A stretch of DNA of 28,589 bases from an uncultured Campylobacter sp. (lineage in GTDB: Bacteria; Campylobacterota; Campylobacteria; Campylobacterales; Campylobacteraceae): NCBI RefSeq assembly GCF_938045775.1, contig NZ_CALIBH010000238.1, forward strand, positions 1 through 28,589, written 5' to 3'. Shown one piece after another: positions 8,050 through 15,808 of the stretch. A model generated the notes under the pieces. The model did no database searches. It was not told where the DNA came from and saw nothing but the letters and a program-made list of their open reading frames with translations. Made by a program: the position numbers and the translations under genes. How positions within the stretch are numbered: position 1 is the stretch's first letter; each line of letters begins with the position of its first letter.

Positions 8050-8087
8050 CGGCAAATTTTAAAATATCAGCCAGATAAAATTTGCCG
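8050..8087. repeat. Perfect 12-bp inverted repeat
   Basis: CGGCAAATTTTA (8050-8061) and TAAAATTTGCCG (8076-8087), with a 14-base spacer. It could be a hairpin in RNA, but there is no adjacent gene for it to terminate. Confidence 0.6.
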
Positions 8088-8177
8088 CGCCAAAGACAAG
8101 GTTGCGGTGAATTTGAATTTGGGCCCGAATAGCACGGCTTGCGAACCGCGAGCTAAATTTAGCGAAATTTGATCGTC

Positions 8178-8206
8178 AAATTTTACCCTTTCGGCGGGTA
8201 AAATTT
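8178..8206 (+). terminator. Terminator-like hairpin in gene-free region
   Basis: Perfect 11-bp stem AAATTTTACCC (8178-8188) / GGGTAAAATTT (8196-8206), 7-base loop, with a run of five T at 8204-8208. It has the form of an intrinsic terminator but lies about 700 bases past the SOD-like gene stop, so it may be a relic or end an unseen transcript. Confidence 0.45.
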
Positions 8207-8404
8207 TTAGTGCCGTTTCGGCTTGAAATTTCGCTTTAAATTTTAAAAATTTGCGCCACGCCAAAGCTGCTCGTTACGCGGAAAAGACAAGCCGTATCGA
8301 AAAGCTAAGCTATGCTACGTCGGGCGATACCTGCGCGCTAAAATACAGCGTGGAATTTTAACCGCATCAGTTCAAATCGCGCGACGAGCTGCGCTGCACG
8401 AAAC

Positions 8405-8781
8405 CTCGTTAATTAAAGCGCCGAGCCGTATTCGCGCGCCGCATAAAGCTGCTCAGTGTAGAATTTTACTCGTTTAAACGCAGCACATCGCTTTACAAAT
8501 ACAAAGCCGTATCATTTAAATGCACCACTTAACGGCGCGATATATGCGGCTGAAAAACAAAATGCGCAAGGCTAAGCTCGATTAAAATTTTTAAGCTGCA
8601 CTTCAAAAATAAAGCCATGCTCGCTCGAAGCGCAAAGCCCCGTCCGTTTAAAACGTGGAGCCCGAAATTTGTCCGAGACGTGAAGCCCCGCTTCAAAACG
8701 CAAAATCTCGCTCGCTTAAAGCACGAAGCCGTGAGCGCTGAAAATGCAAACCCGCGTCGTTAAAACGTAAAGCTGCGCCTA
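8405..8781. repeat. Degenerate tandem array, about 22 bp period
   Basis: Successive segments follow a loose pattern: TTTAAAA, then CGCAAAGC, then a GC-rich end such as CCGCTC. The clearest units start near 8484, 8601, 8623, 8689, 8713, 8736 and 8759. Units differ in length (about 19 to 28 bases) and share only a core, so this is an old, diverged array or a compositional effect. Confidence 0.4.
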
Positions 8782-8843
8782 CTCAAAATTTTAAACCTTT
8801 TTAAAATTCCAAACCCGCTTAAAATTTTAAAATTTAGCCCGCC

Positions 8844-10016
8844 TTACTCTCTTGCGAGCCCGTTTTTATCGGATTTATCGCTGATTAGTTTGCCGCTTTC
8901 GTCGTATTTTTTGGCGCGCACGAGCCTGCCACGCTCAAACTCGCCCTCGGCTTTGAGCTTGCCGTCTGCGTAGTAGTGCTTCACCGTGCCCGTCTCCAGG
9001 CCATCTTTGAACGTCACTCTAGCCTTGAGTGCGCCGTTTTCGTGGTATGTTTCGTATAGCCCGTGTTTACGCCCGTCTCTGAACATTACCTTCGCCGCAA
9101 GCGCGCCGCTTGCGTAGTATTGCTTACTCGTGCCCGTTTGTTTGCCGCGCTCAAACTCGTATTCGCCCTGCAACGCGCCGCCCCTGTAGTATTCGCGTAC
9201 GGCGCCGTCGCGCTCGCCGTCTTTGAAATTTTCGACTACGCGCGTCTTGCCGTCCTCGTAAAATAACTTCCAAACGCCCTGTTTGCTGTCGTCCTTGTAT
9301 GCGCCCGTCTGCTTTAGCGCGCCGCTTTCGTAGTACAATTTTTCCGTGCCTTGCCTCTTGCCCCCTTTATAGCTGCGCATACCGCGCACTTTGCCGCTTT
9401 TGTAATAATCCACGTCCTTGCCGTTTCGCAGCCCGCCCTTATACGGATGGCGCGCGCTTACTTCGCCGCTTTCGTAGTAGTCGGTGAAAACGCCCTCGCG
9501 CCTATCCGCTTTATACGCGCCCTGCTGCTTTAGCTTGCCGCTTCCTTGATAATACAGCTTGTAAAAACCCTCGCGCTTGCCGGCTTTGTATTCGCTCTGC
9601 GATCTCAGCTCGCCGCTATCTGCGTAATAGCTCTTCGCGACGCCGTCGTATAGGCCGTTTTTTAGCGGATATTCGTTTGAAGGCTTATCTGAGCCGTCGA
9701 AATAATTGCGCTCGCGCACCGCCGTGCCGTCCTTTACGTCGATCTCTCTGATAAGCGTGGGCGGCAGCGGCTTTGCTCTAGGGTAGACGACGCCCATAAA
9801 GTTTACGTCGTAGAGATCCTCGGCGCTATAGTGCAGCACCTTGAGCGTCCCGCTATAGGGCTTGTCCGCTACGAAATACAGGCCGTTTTTTAGGACCGGC
9901 TCGGGCTGCATTACGATTTTTGGCTCCAGAGCTTGCGCGCCTAGCGCCAAAAACGGAAGCAGAAAGATGAATTTTAATTTTTGAGTTAAACCTGATAAAT
10001 TTAGCGGAATCCTCAT
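8844..10016 (-). CDS. Secreted MORN_2 (YwqK-type) repeat protein
   Basis: A 390-residue protein with an N-terminal signal peptide (hydrophobic core FIFLLPFLALGAQA, residues about 16-29). After ~85 residues of unassigned sequence, about ten tandem repeats of 22-26 residues run from about 122 to 365. Each has the pattern YYxSGxLKxxxxYKxGKxxG, which is the MORN_2 pattern of the YwqK family. Databases often call such proteins YwqK antitoxins, but no toxin partner is visible here and the export signal argues for an envelope or secreted role. Repeats differ from one another, so they are old. ATG at 10016 has AAGGAAG 8 bases upstream. No partner gene is close: 90 bases upstream lies the AT-rich orphan. 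Confidence 0.85.
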   Translation of the reverse strand: MRIPLNLSGLTQKLKFIFLLPFLALGAQALEPKIVMQPEPVLKNGLYFVADKPYSGTLKVLHYSAEDLYDVNFMGVVYPRAKPLPPTLIREIDVKDGTAVRERNYFDGSDKPSNEYPLKNGLYDGVAKSYYADSGELRSQSEYKAGKREGFYKLYYQGSGKLKQQGAYKADRREGVFTDYYESGEVSARHPYKGGLRNGKDVDYYKSGKVRGMRSYKGGKRQGTEKLYYESGALKQTGAYKDDSKQGVWKLFYEDGKTRVVENFKDGERDGAVREYYRGGALQGEYEFERGKQTGTSKQYYASGALAAKVMFRDGRKHGLYETYHENGALKARVTFKDGLETGTVKHYYADGKLKAEGEFERGRLVRAKKYDESGKLISDKSDKNGLARE

Positions 10017-10106
10017 ATTTTTTACTTCCTTGTTTTAAAGCTTACTTCGATTATTCTCATTTTAATATAGATATGGTTATTTAAAGCCTCTTGAATTATG
10101 AATAAT

Positions 10107-10748
10107 TTATTTTACATCGCGAGATGACATTATCAAATTAAGCACTTCAAATAAATATTCAGAAAAGCAATTCATTTGAAAATTTATAGGAACTTTTTCA
10201 TTGTTATTACTGCCAAAATAAGTTATACCGGTCGTTGACAAAATTCCTATTTGTATAAATTTATTAATTGCTATATATTCACAATCGTCATCTGTTATTA
10301 ATGGGCTATTTGGTTTATTTTTAATTAGATCATAAAAATATATAAAATCTAAATCACTTAGGGAATTTATATTGGCAAGTAGTGCATGTTCGTAATAATC
10401 AAGCTTACCATTTTGTAATAACTTACCATATAATTTTGCTAATATTTTTGCATGTAAGTCATAAGTTGATAGTCTAGCCTTTTCCAATAAATCAAAAAGA
10501 ATATTGATATTATCGCTACTTATATTCTCATAAAATTTACTATTCTTTTCATCGTTTAATTCTTTCTCTTCATGAACAAAATCGTTTAATCTAATTTTAA
10601 ATCTTTCATATATAAACCTATGTACAAAATGTGAAGCTAATTCGGCCTTTGATTTATATAAGGTAGATACTGCGGCAATAATAAGAGCAGAACCATTTTT
10701 TTTAGCCAAATCAACAACTTTACCCATGTTATACGATAAATTACTCAT
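10107..10748 (-). CDS. Hypothetical protein, AT-rich orphan
   Basis: I do not recognise this 213-residue protein. Its base composition is far more AT-rich than the genes on either side, and codon use is A/T-ending, which suggests recent transfer. A short hydrophobic helix (SALIIAAVSTLY, about residues 20-31) follows the N-terminus. A helical middle part has a KARLSTYDLHAKILAKLYGK segment and then YYEHALLANINSLSDLDFIYFY. The C-terminus is mixed with a beta-like GILSTTGITYFG. The helical core resembles cytoplasmic accessory proteins often found near defence or phage genes, but I cannot assign a family. It is a single gene with its own -10 box and AAGGA ribosome site. Confidence 0.8.
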   Translation of the reverse strand: MSNLSYNMGKVVDLAKKNGSALIIAAVSTLYKSKAELASHFVHRFIYERFKIRLNDFVHEEKELNDEKNSKFYENISSDNINILFDLLEKARLSTYDLHAKILAKLYGKLLQNGKLDYYEHALLANINSLSDLDFIYFYDLIKNKPNSPLITDDDCEYIAINKFIQIGILSTTGITYFGSNNNEKVPINFQMNCFSEYLFEVLNLIMSSRDVK

Positions 10749-10778
10749 ACTATTCCTTGTTTATCAATAGATATCACA

Positions 10779-10784
10779 ATTATA
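10779..10784 (-). promoter_or_regulatory. -10 element for the AT-rich orphan
   Basis: TATAAT on the minus strand, 30 bases before the ATG at 10748, in an AT-rich gap; an AAGGA ribosome site lies between. The orphan therefore appears to be transcribed alone. Confidence 0.5.
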
Positions 10785-10870
10785 CCTTATAAACCATTAG
10801 ATGTATCTTCCAACCATATACTAAATTTTATGTAAAGACTATTTACAATCAAATTTTATAGACGTTAAAT

Positions 10871-11377
10871 TTAACCCTCCTTTAGCGCTTCGGCCACCGT
10901 CCTCCACTCGCGCACGAGCCTTTCAAAGCTAAAATTTGCGTTTGCGGGGCTCGTAGACGGCAGCTTGACGAGTTCTTTGCCGGTTGCGTTTAAAATTTGA
11001 GTCTTTAGGTATTTTTCGCAGATTTCATGCGCCTTGCCGCCGTTTGCGAACACCTGCACGATGCGCGCTCCGCTAAAGATCGGCTCTAAATTTGCAGGCA
11101 CGACGGCGGTCATTTTGGCGTCGCTCGAGCCCTTTATCTCGCAGCAGATCGCCGCGTCGTAGACGGCGATGCCGCGGGCGAGCAGGAATTTTATCTTTTC
11201 GTCCATGCTTGCAGGCGGCGGCGCGTTTAAAATTTGCGCCAGCACCCGCCAGAAGCGATTTTGCGGATTTGCGTAGTAAAAGCCAAATTTACGAGAAACG
11301 ACGGAGGGAAAGGAGCCGAGGATTAAAATTTTAGAATTCTTATCGAAAATCGGCTTAAAAGGGTGGGTTTGGCTCAT
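10871..11377 (-). CDS. Hypoxanthine-DNA glycosylase-like (UDG superfamily family 6)
   Basis: A 168-residue DNA repair enzyme of the uracil-DNA glycosylase superfamily. The opening ILILGSFPSVVSRKFGFYYA (about 18-37) followed by NPQNRFW is the signature of the DNA-deoxyinosine (hypoxanthine) glycosylase group. VYDAAICCEIKGSSD follows near residue 72, and LPSTSPANA near residue 139 is the second active-site loop. Members remove deaminated adenine (hypoxanthine) from DNA. The closest alternative is a Mug-type G/U mismatch glycosylase, but the YYANPQNRFW motif favours the first. ATG at 11377 is the start. It stands alone between two non-coding stretches. Confidence 0.85.
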   Translation of the reverse strand: MSQTHPFKPIFDKNSKILILGSFPSVVSRKFGFYYANPQNRFWRVLAQILNAPPPASMDEKIKFLLARGIAVYDAAICCEIKGSSDAKMTAVVPANLEPIFSGARIVQVFANGGKAHEICEKYLKTQILNATGKELVKLPSTSPANANFSFERLVREWRTVAEALKEG

Positions 11378-11719
11378 TTTGCACCTGTTTTGTATTCGCC
11401 GAAAACGCCCGCTCGAACGCTATAAAATTTATCTTTCATTTTTACTTTATCTCTCGCAAATACCCGAATTTCGCCCGTAAAGCAACTTGGAGCTGAAGTT
11501 ACGCGGCGGCAAAGATTTTGGCACACTCGCTGTATAGCGCCGCGCAGTAAAAATTTTGATCAGTCTTTACGGCGTGCGATTTGGGTCTAAATTTCAACTT
11601 TTTAAACCTCGAAACAGAGCTTTTGCGGCTAAATTTAACGCCTCGCAGCGGCAAAATTTTAACCCTCGCGGCAGTTAAAATTCCGTCCGCCGCCGCAACT
11701 ACCGCCGAAACGCTGCACG
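11378..11719. other. 342-base gap between glycosylase and moeA
   Basis: No credible gene. The right part has three diverged copies of a word with a GCGGC start, a TTAAA-type core and a pyrimidine end: 11625-11644, 11645-11667 and 11668-11688. The left part (about 11400-11460) is T-rich and may hold the promoter for the minus-strand glycosylase. No clear terminator for moeA is visible. Confidence 0.6.
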
Positions 11720-12928
11720 CTAAATTTTAGGTACCGAGATTACGCGCACGAGCTCGCCTTTTTTAAGTTCTTTGACCTCTAGCGGCGCGACGAGCAGGAC
11801 GCTATCGTCGTCTAAATTGTTCAAAATCGCGCTGGAGCCCTGCTTTTTGCTTTGCAGGCTAACAAAAAGCCGCCCGTCTCTGTTTTGCAAGATGGCGGGC
11901 ATAAACTCCAGCCACGGCGTCTTTTTTACGTAGTCGTGATCCAAGACCGCGCTAAATTCAGTGTTTTCGTGCACGCCGAAGGATCTTTGCAAAAATACGC
12001 GCAGAAACAAAATGCACGTAATAAGCGCCGAGAGTGGGAAGCCCGGGAATGCGAAGATATATTTTTCGCCGGTTTTGGCTACGCGCACGTGGCGGCCCGG
12101 TTTGATCGCCGCACCTTTTACGATTAGCTCAAATTTTGATTTTAGCGTGCTTTGCACGAAATCGTAGTCTCCGACGCTCACTCCGCCGCTGGTTAGAAGT
12201 ATGTCAGCGCTCTGTAAAGCCGATAAGATCGCGCCTTCTAGCTCTTTTTCGTCGTCACGTACTAGAGGCATTATCATCGCTTCGCAGCCCAGCTGCGTTA
12301 CTAAATTTGCAAGCGCGATGTGGTTAGAGCTATAAATTTGAGCGTCGTTTTCGAGCTTTTCGCCCAGATCCTTGATCTCGCTGCCGGTGGCTAGGATCGC
12401 TACTTTTGGGCGAACGAATACGCTTATGTGAAATAGCCCTAGCTCGGCTAGCAGCGCGATCTGCGAAAAGCCGAGCTTTGTGCCGCTTCTAAGCAAAAGC
12501 TCGCCCTCGCGGTAGCTCTCGCCCGCTGCGCGCACGGCAAAGCCTGCGGAAACGGGCTTTGTGACGACGATTTCACTGCCTTGTACCTGTACGTTTTCGA
12601 TAGGCAGAAGCGTGTCGCTGCCCTCGCACATTAGCCCGCCGGTGAAGGTTTTGACGCACTCGCCCGCCTTTGCCGCGGCGCCAGGCATTTTGCCTGCAGG
12701 CGTAGTGCCGACGATCTTAAATTTAGCCCCTTCGCTTAGATCCGCGCCCTTTAGCGCGTAGCCGTCCATCGCAGCGGTCGGGCGGCGCGGAGTGCTGAAA
12801 GGCGCCGCGACGTCGCTTGCTAAAATACGTCCCAGCGCCTGGGTGATCGCGACTTTTTCGATACGCGAAGACTTTTGCACCGTGTTTGCGAAGCGCTCCA
12901 TCGCACTTTCAAATTTTTCAAATTCCAT
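11720..12928 (-). CDS. moeA: Molybdopterin molybdenumtransferase
   Basis: MoeA inserts molybdenum into adenylylated molybdopterin, making molybdenum cofactor for enzymes such as formate dehydrogenase and nitrate reductase. About 402 residues, normal length. Seen in order: the N-terminal RILASDVAAPFSTPRRPTAA region with the MDGYAL motif (about 54-59), the TGG and IENV segments of domain II, then the MoCF-binding core with ILATGSEI (about 180-187), LTSGGVSVGDYDFV (about 247-260) and the FAFPGFPLSAL loop, and a C-terminal beta-barrel domain. Two ATGs are in tandem (12931 and 12928). AGGAGG ends only 3 bases before the first and 6 before the second, so the second is preferred. The MFS stop overlaps it (TGATG). 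Confidence 0.95.
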   Translation of the reverse strand: MEFEKFESAMERFANTVQKSSRIEKVAITQALGRILASDVAAPFSTPRRPTAAMDGYALKGADLSEGAKFKIVGTTPAGKMPGAAAKAGECVKTFTGGLMCEGSDTLLPIENVQVQGSEIVVTKPVSAGFAVRAAGESYREGELLLRSGTKLGFSQIALLAELGLFHISVFVRPKVAILATGSEIKDLGEKLENDAQIYSSNHIALANLVTQLGCEAMIMPLVRDDEKELEGAILSALQSADILLTSGGVSVGDYDFVQSTLKSKFELIVKGAAIKPGRHVRVAKTGEKYIFAFPGFPLSALITCILFLRVFLQRSFGVHENTEFSAVLDHDYVKKTPWLEFMPAILQNRDGRLFVSLQSKKQGSSAILNNLDDDSVLLVAPLEVKELKKGELVRVISVPKI

Positions 12929-14241
12929 CATTTGCCTCCTACGATTTTATAAATTTGATCTTCATTTATCAATTTCGAGTTAAATTTTACAACGAGTTCG
13001 CTATCGGTCTCGTAAATTTCAATGATGCCCTTTACGCCCTGTAGTGCGGAAAAATCGCCGCCTTTAGGAAAGTATAAATTCTTAAAAAGTTTCGGATCGC
13101 TCAGCCTAGAAAGTAGCACAAGCCAGATCACACCCAAAACCGAGACGCCAATGCCTAGCGCTTCGATGCCGATTTTGCCAAAAAGTGCGCCACCGCATAG
13201 CCCGCCCAAAAAACTGCCAAAAAATCCGAACGAATTAAAAATCCCAAGCGCGGCGCCTTTTTGAGCGACTTTGGCAAATTTGGACGCAAGGCTTTGCATA
13301 ATGGGCTCATGCGCGTTAAATCCCACGAAAAAGAGCATCACACCCACCACGAAAGCGCTCGCCCCGCTAGCAAACGCAAAAATCAAATACGAAGCGATGA
13401 AAAAGCAGATGCCAATAAGTAGAATTTGCTTAGCTAGCGCGCGCTTTTCGCCTAAAGCACCGCTCGCGCCCATCGCGGTAAAGCCGAAAATAGCGCCTAG
13501 AGCATAAATTTTGGTCAAATCACTTTTGGAAAGTCCGAATTTTTGCACGAGCAAAATTGGAATTAGAAAAAATGCTGCCGTCATGAAAGCTTTTTGAAAA
13601 AAATTCGTTAAATTCATAAGCATTAAATTTTTGTCACTCAAAAGTGAGCCGAGCGGGACCTTTTGGCGCAGGGAGCGGATATGCGGTTCGGTGGGTACTA
13701 CGAAAAAGAGCAGCATCAAACATAAAAGCGTAAGCGCCGAACTTAGATGAAATAGGCTGGCAAGTCCAAATTTGGCGCTTAAAAGCGGACTTAAAATCAT
13801 TGCGACACCAAAGCTCACGCCTATCATCGCGCCCATTACCGCCATTGCCTTGCCACGCTCTTCCTCTCGCGTAAAATCGCTAATTAGTGCGGTAGCTACG
13901 GCTCCTACAGCACCGCAGCCTTGCAAAAAACGCCCAAAAACCATCGTATAAATGCTCTCGCTAGCCGCGCAAACGCAAGCGCCCACGATAAAAAGCGCCA
14001 GCCCTATAGCAAGGGTTTTTTTACGTCCGATCTTATCGCTTAGCACTCCAAATGGCGTTTGCAAAATCACTTGCATAATCGCATAAATTCCAAAAAGTAG
14101 CCCTACTAGGCTTTCGTTTGCGCCGTGCAAGCTCAATGAATACAGGCTAAGCACGGGCAGCAAAATAAATAATCCAAAAAACCTCGTAGCAATGATAAAA
14201 CTAAGCGGAAGAACGCTTTTTAGCATAATCTTAGACCTCAA
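12928..14241 (-). CDS. YajR-like MFS transporter
   Basis: A 437-residue major facilitator with twelve hydrophobic helices. The motif A loop FGVLSDKIGRKKT lies between helices 2 and 3 (about residues 63-75), and FLQGCGAVGAVATALISDF (helix 4 region) looks like a drug/proton antiporter. After helix 12, a soluble C-terminal domain of about 65 residues (GVKGIIEIYETDSELVVKF) resembles the small YAM domain of E. coli YajR. The substrate is unknown. It overlaps moeA by one base (TGATG), an operon-like junction, but no functional link is evident. Many low-scoring open frames on the opposite strand are shadows. Confidence 0.9.
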   Translation of the reverse strand: MRSKIMLKSVLPLSFIIATRFFGLFILLPVLSLYSLSLHGANESLVGLLFGIYAIMQVILQTPFGVLSDKIGRKKTLAIGLALFIVGACVCAASESIYTMVFGRFLQGCGAVGAVATALISDFTREEERGKAMAVMGAMIGVSFGVAMILSPLLSAKFGLASLFHLSSALTLLCLMLLFFVVPTEPHIRSLRQKVPLGSLLSDKNLMLMNLTNFFQKAFMTAAFFLIPILLVQKFGLSKSDLTKIYALGAIFGFTAMGASGALGEKRALAKQILLIGICFFIASYLIFAFASGASAFVVGVMLFFVGFNAHEPIMQSLASKFAKVAQKGAALGIFNSFGFFGSFLGGLCGGALFGKIGIEALGIGVSVLGVIWLVLLSRLSDPKLFKNLYFPKGGDFSALQGVKGIIEIYETDSELVVKFNSKLINEDQIYKIVGGK

Positions 14242-14300
14242 ATAATATGAAATTTGTGCCGATTATAGCCAAAAATCGTAATGAATTCTTTGATTTTGGG

Positions 14301-14306
14301 TAAAAT
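14301..14306 (+). promoter_or_regulatory. -10 element for rdgB
   Basis: TAAAAT preceded by TTTTGGG, with AAGGAG at 14321-14326 and ATG at 14332. The start point would be near 14313, giving a leader of about 19 bases. Confidence 0.5.
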
Positions 14307-14331
14307 GGCGCATTAAATTTAAGGAGAGCGG

Positions 14332-14961
14332 ATGAAAATTTTACTTGCGACGAGCAACGCGGATAAAGTAAAAGAGATAAAAGAATTCTTCGCAGAATAT
14401 GAAATTTACGCGCTCGGCGAGGTGCTGGATCCTTTTGAGATCAACGAGTGCGGCACGAGCTTCAAACAAAACGCTCTCATTAAGGTTCGCGCAGTGCATG
14501 AGGCGCTAAAAAGTAAAAATTTACAGAGCGAATTTTTTGTGTTAAGCGACGATAGCGGTATCTGCGTGGACGCGCTGGGCGGAGCTCCGGGGATATTTTC
14601 GGCGCGCTTTAGCGGCTCAGATGCAACGGATGCGAGCAATCGCGAGAAATTAGCAAGGAAGCTGAGGGCTTTAAGCTTAGATTCGTCGCCCGCGCATTAC
14701 ACGGCGGCGATAGCGCTGAAATGCGATCTGGGCGAGTTTTGCACGCATGGTTTTATGTACGGCACGGCGATAACTCAGCAGCGCGGTCACAACGGCTTCG
14801 GATACGATTTTATGTTTATTCCGCGCGGATTTGACCGCACGATTGGGGAGTTGCCCGCTGCGGTGAAATTTAAAATTTCGCACCGCACGAAGGGGCTAGC
14901 GCTGATGCAAATTTTATTAAAAAATTTAGAAAAACAGATGAGGCTTGCTAAATTTCATTAA
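14332..14961 (+). CDS. rdgB: Non-canonical purine NTP pyrophosphatase (RdgB/HAM1)
   Basis: Hydrolyses dITP, ITP and XTP to monophosphates so that deaminated purines are not used in nucleic acids. The 209-residue protein starts with LLATSNADKVKEI (substrate-binding Ser-Asn and Lys), has the catalytic DDSGICVDALGGAPGIFSAR segment (about 64-83), the GHNGFGYDFMFIP loop (about 150-162) and ends in the FKISHRTKGLALM motif. Length is slightly above the usual ~200. ATG has AAGGAG 5 bases upstream. It is divergent from the MFS gene and precedes the tRNA cluster. Confidence 0.96.
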   Translation: MKILLATSNADKVKEIKEFFAEYEIYALGEVLDPFEINECGTSFKQNALIKVRAVHEALKSKNLQSEFFVLSDDSGICVDALGGAPGIFSARFSGSDATDASNREKLARKLRALSLDSSPAHYTAAIALKCDLGEFCTHGFMYGTAITQQRGHNGFGYDFMFIPRGFDRTIGELPAAVKFKISHRTKGLALMQILLKNLEKQMRLAKFH

Positions 14962-15000
14962 ATTTAAAGCCGTAAAAAGCGGAATTTAAGAAAAAATATA

Positions 15001-15006
15001 TATAAT
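15001..15006 (+). promoter_or_regulatory. -10 element for tRNA cluster
   Basis: TATAAT in the stretch ATATATATAATACG, 30 bases before tRNA-Pro. The start point would be near 15013. No other strong -10 lies between rdgB and the cluster. Confidence 0.6.
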
Positions 15007-15035
15007 ACGTTTTTCATTCAATCCACGAAAATCTA

Positions 15036-15112
<77 letters not shown>

Positions 15113-15117
15113 TTGTG

Positions 15118-15194
15118 GTGAGTTTAGCTCAGTAGGTTAGAGCATCAGATTGTGGTCCTGAGGGTCGTGGGTTCGATTCCCACAACTCACCCCA
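15118..15194 (+). tRNA. tRNA-His (GTG)
   Basis: 77 bases with encoded CCA. Acceptor GTGAGTT pairs with AACTCAC; the anticodon loop TTGTGGT holds GTG. A G at 15117 (position -1) faces C73, the histidine identity element. Confidence 0.96.
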
Positions 15195-15200
15195 CTTTAT

Positions 15201-15277
15201 GCGCTCGTAGCTCAATTGGATAGAGCAACAGACTTCGGATCTGTAGGTTGAAGGTTCGACTCCTTTCGAGCGTACCA
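15201..15277 (+). tRNA. tRNA-Arg (TCG)
   Basis: 77 bases with encoded CCA. Acceptor GCGCTCG/CGAGCGT (one G-U pair); anticodon stem ACAGA/TCTGT and loop CTTCGGA with TCG. Confidence 0.95.
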
Positions 15278-15292
15278 CTGATTCGATAATTT

Positions 15293-15369
15293 GCGCTCAT
15301 AGCTCAGTAGGATAGAGCAACGGCCTTCTAAGCCGTAGGTCAGAGGTTCGAATCCTCTTGGGCGTACCA
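15293..15369 (+). tRNA. tRNA-Arg (TCT)
   Basis: 77 bases with encoded CCA. Acceptor GCGCTCA/TGGGCGT; anticodon stem ACGGC/GCCGT and loop CTTCTAA with TCT, reading AGA/AGG. Confidence 0.95.
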
Positions 15370-15373
15370 TATT

Positions 15374-15395
15374 AAGCTCATATTAAGAGCTTTTT
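15374..15395 (+). terminator. Small hairpin with T run inside tRNA cluster
   Basis: AAGCTC (15374-15379) pairs with GAGCTT (15387-15392) around a 7-base loop, and the T run continues to 15395. It lies 4 bases after tRNA-Arg(TCT). The stem is only 6 bp, so it may be a partial terminator or a processing signal. Confidence 0.4.
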
Positions 15396-15398
15396 GGC

Positions 15399-15404
15399 TA
15401 ATAT
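15399..15404 (+). promoter_or_regulatory. Possible -10 for tRNA-Leu/tRNA-Asn
   Basis: TAATAT directly after the hairpin; a start near 15411 would leave about 8 bases before tRNA-Leu at 15419. It would make the last two tRNAs a separate unit. Confidence 0.35.
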
Positions 15405-15418
15405 GCGCTTTCTTTTTT

Positions 15419-15503
15419 GCGGATGTGGTGAAATTGGCAGACACACCAGACTTAGGATCTGGCGCCTCACGGCATGAAGGTTCAAGTCCTTTCATCCGCA
15501 CCA
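15419..15503 (+). tRNA. tRNA-Leu (TAG)
   Basis: 85 bases with encoded CCA. Acceptor GCGGATG/CATCCGC; anticodon stem CCAGA/TCTGG and loop CTTAGGA with TAG; a long variable arm (CGCCTCACGGCA region) marks the class II tRNA. Confidence 0.96.
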
Positions 15504-15517
15504 TCCATTCTACGCGT

Positions 15518-15592
15518 TCCGGATTAGCTCAGCGGTAGAGTAGGCGGCTGTTAACCGCTTGGTCGCTGGTTCGAATCCAGCATCCGGAGCCA
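15518..15592 (+). tRNA. tRNA-Asn (GTT)
   Basis: 75 bases with encoded CCA. Acceptor TCCGGAT/ATCCGGA; anticodon loop CTGTTAA with GTT. This is the last tRNA before the accessory island. I see no copy of its 3' end at the far side of the island. Confidence 0.96.
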
Positions 15593-15808
15593 CTTAAATT
15601 CCCTAATCCTTAAGTTAGTAAAATATAAAATCTTAGTGCAAAATACTTTTTATATATTAAGCTCTATAAAAAATGCCTTTCGTAAATTTACTGAAAACGC
15701 AAGCATATTAAATATAGCAACTCGGTTGTATTGTAAAAATGATATAAAATTCACATACAAAACATATATTTACATTAATGTGGACATAAATCCGTCCTCT
15801 TCACATAG

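Larger units (their letters stand above)
7465..8843 (+). other. Gene-free stretch of about 1.4 kb
   Basis: No reading frame here has a ribosome site, family resemblance or credible composition. The only open frame over 60 codons (8067-8264, minus strand) consists of spacer words. What it does hold is two perfect inverted repeats at 8050-8087 and 8178-8206, a degenerate array of about 22 bp units at 8405-8781, and a weaker 21-base direct repeat (7673-7693 and 7858-7878, 3 mismatches). It reads like decayed sequence built from AAATTTTA and GC-rich words. A structured RNA cannot be excluded. Confidence 0.7.

Noticed and set aside
8067..8264. 65-codon open frame on the minus strand in the gene-free region
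   Set aside because: No ribosome site or family resemblance, and it is crossed by both perfect inverted repeats (8050-8087 and 8178-8206). It reads as translated spacer words.
8405..8781. CRISPR array
   Set aside because: Units share only a loose core, there is no constant repeat with unique spacers, and no cas1, cas2 or effector gene is present. The Cas4-like domain at 21007 belongs to DUF2779, not a CRISPR locus.
8844..10016. Toxin-antitoxin pair
   Set aside because: The YwqK name suggests an antitoxin, but no small toxin gene lies on either side and the protein has a signal peptide.
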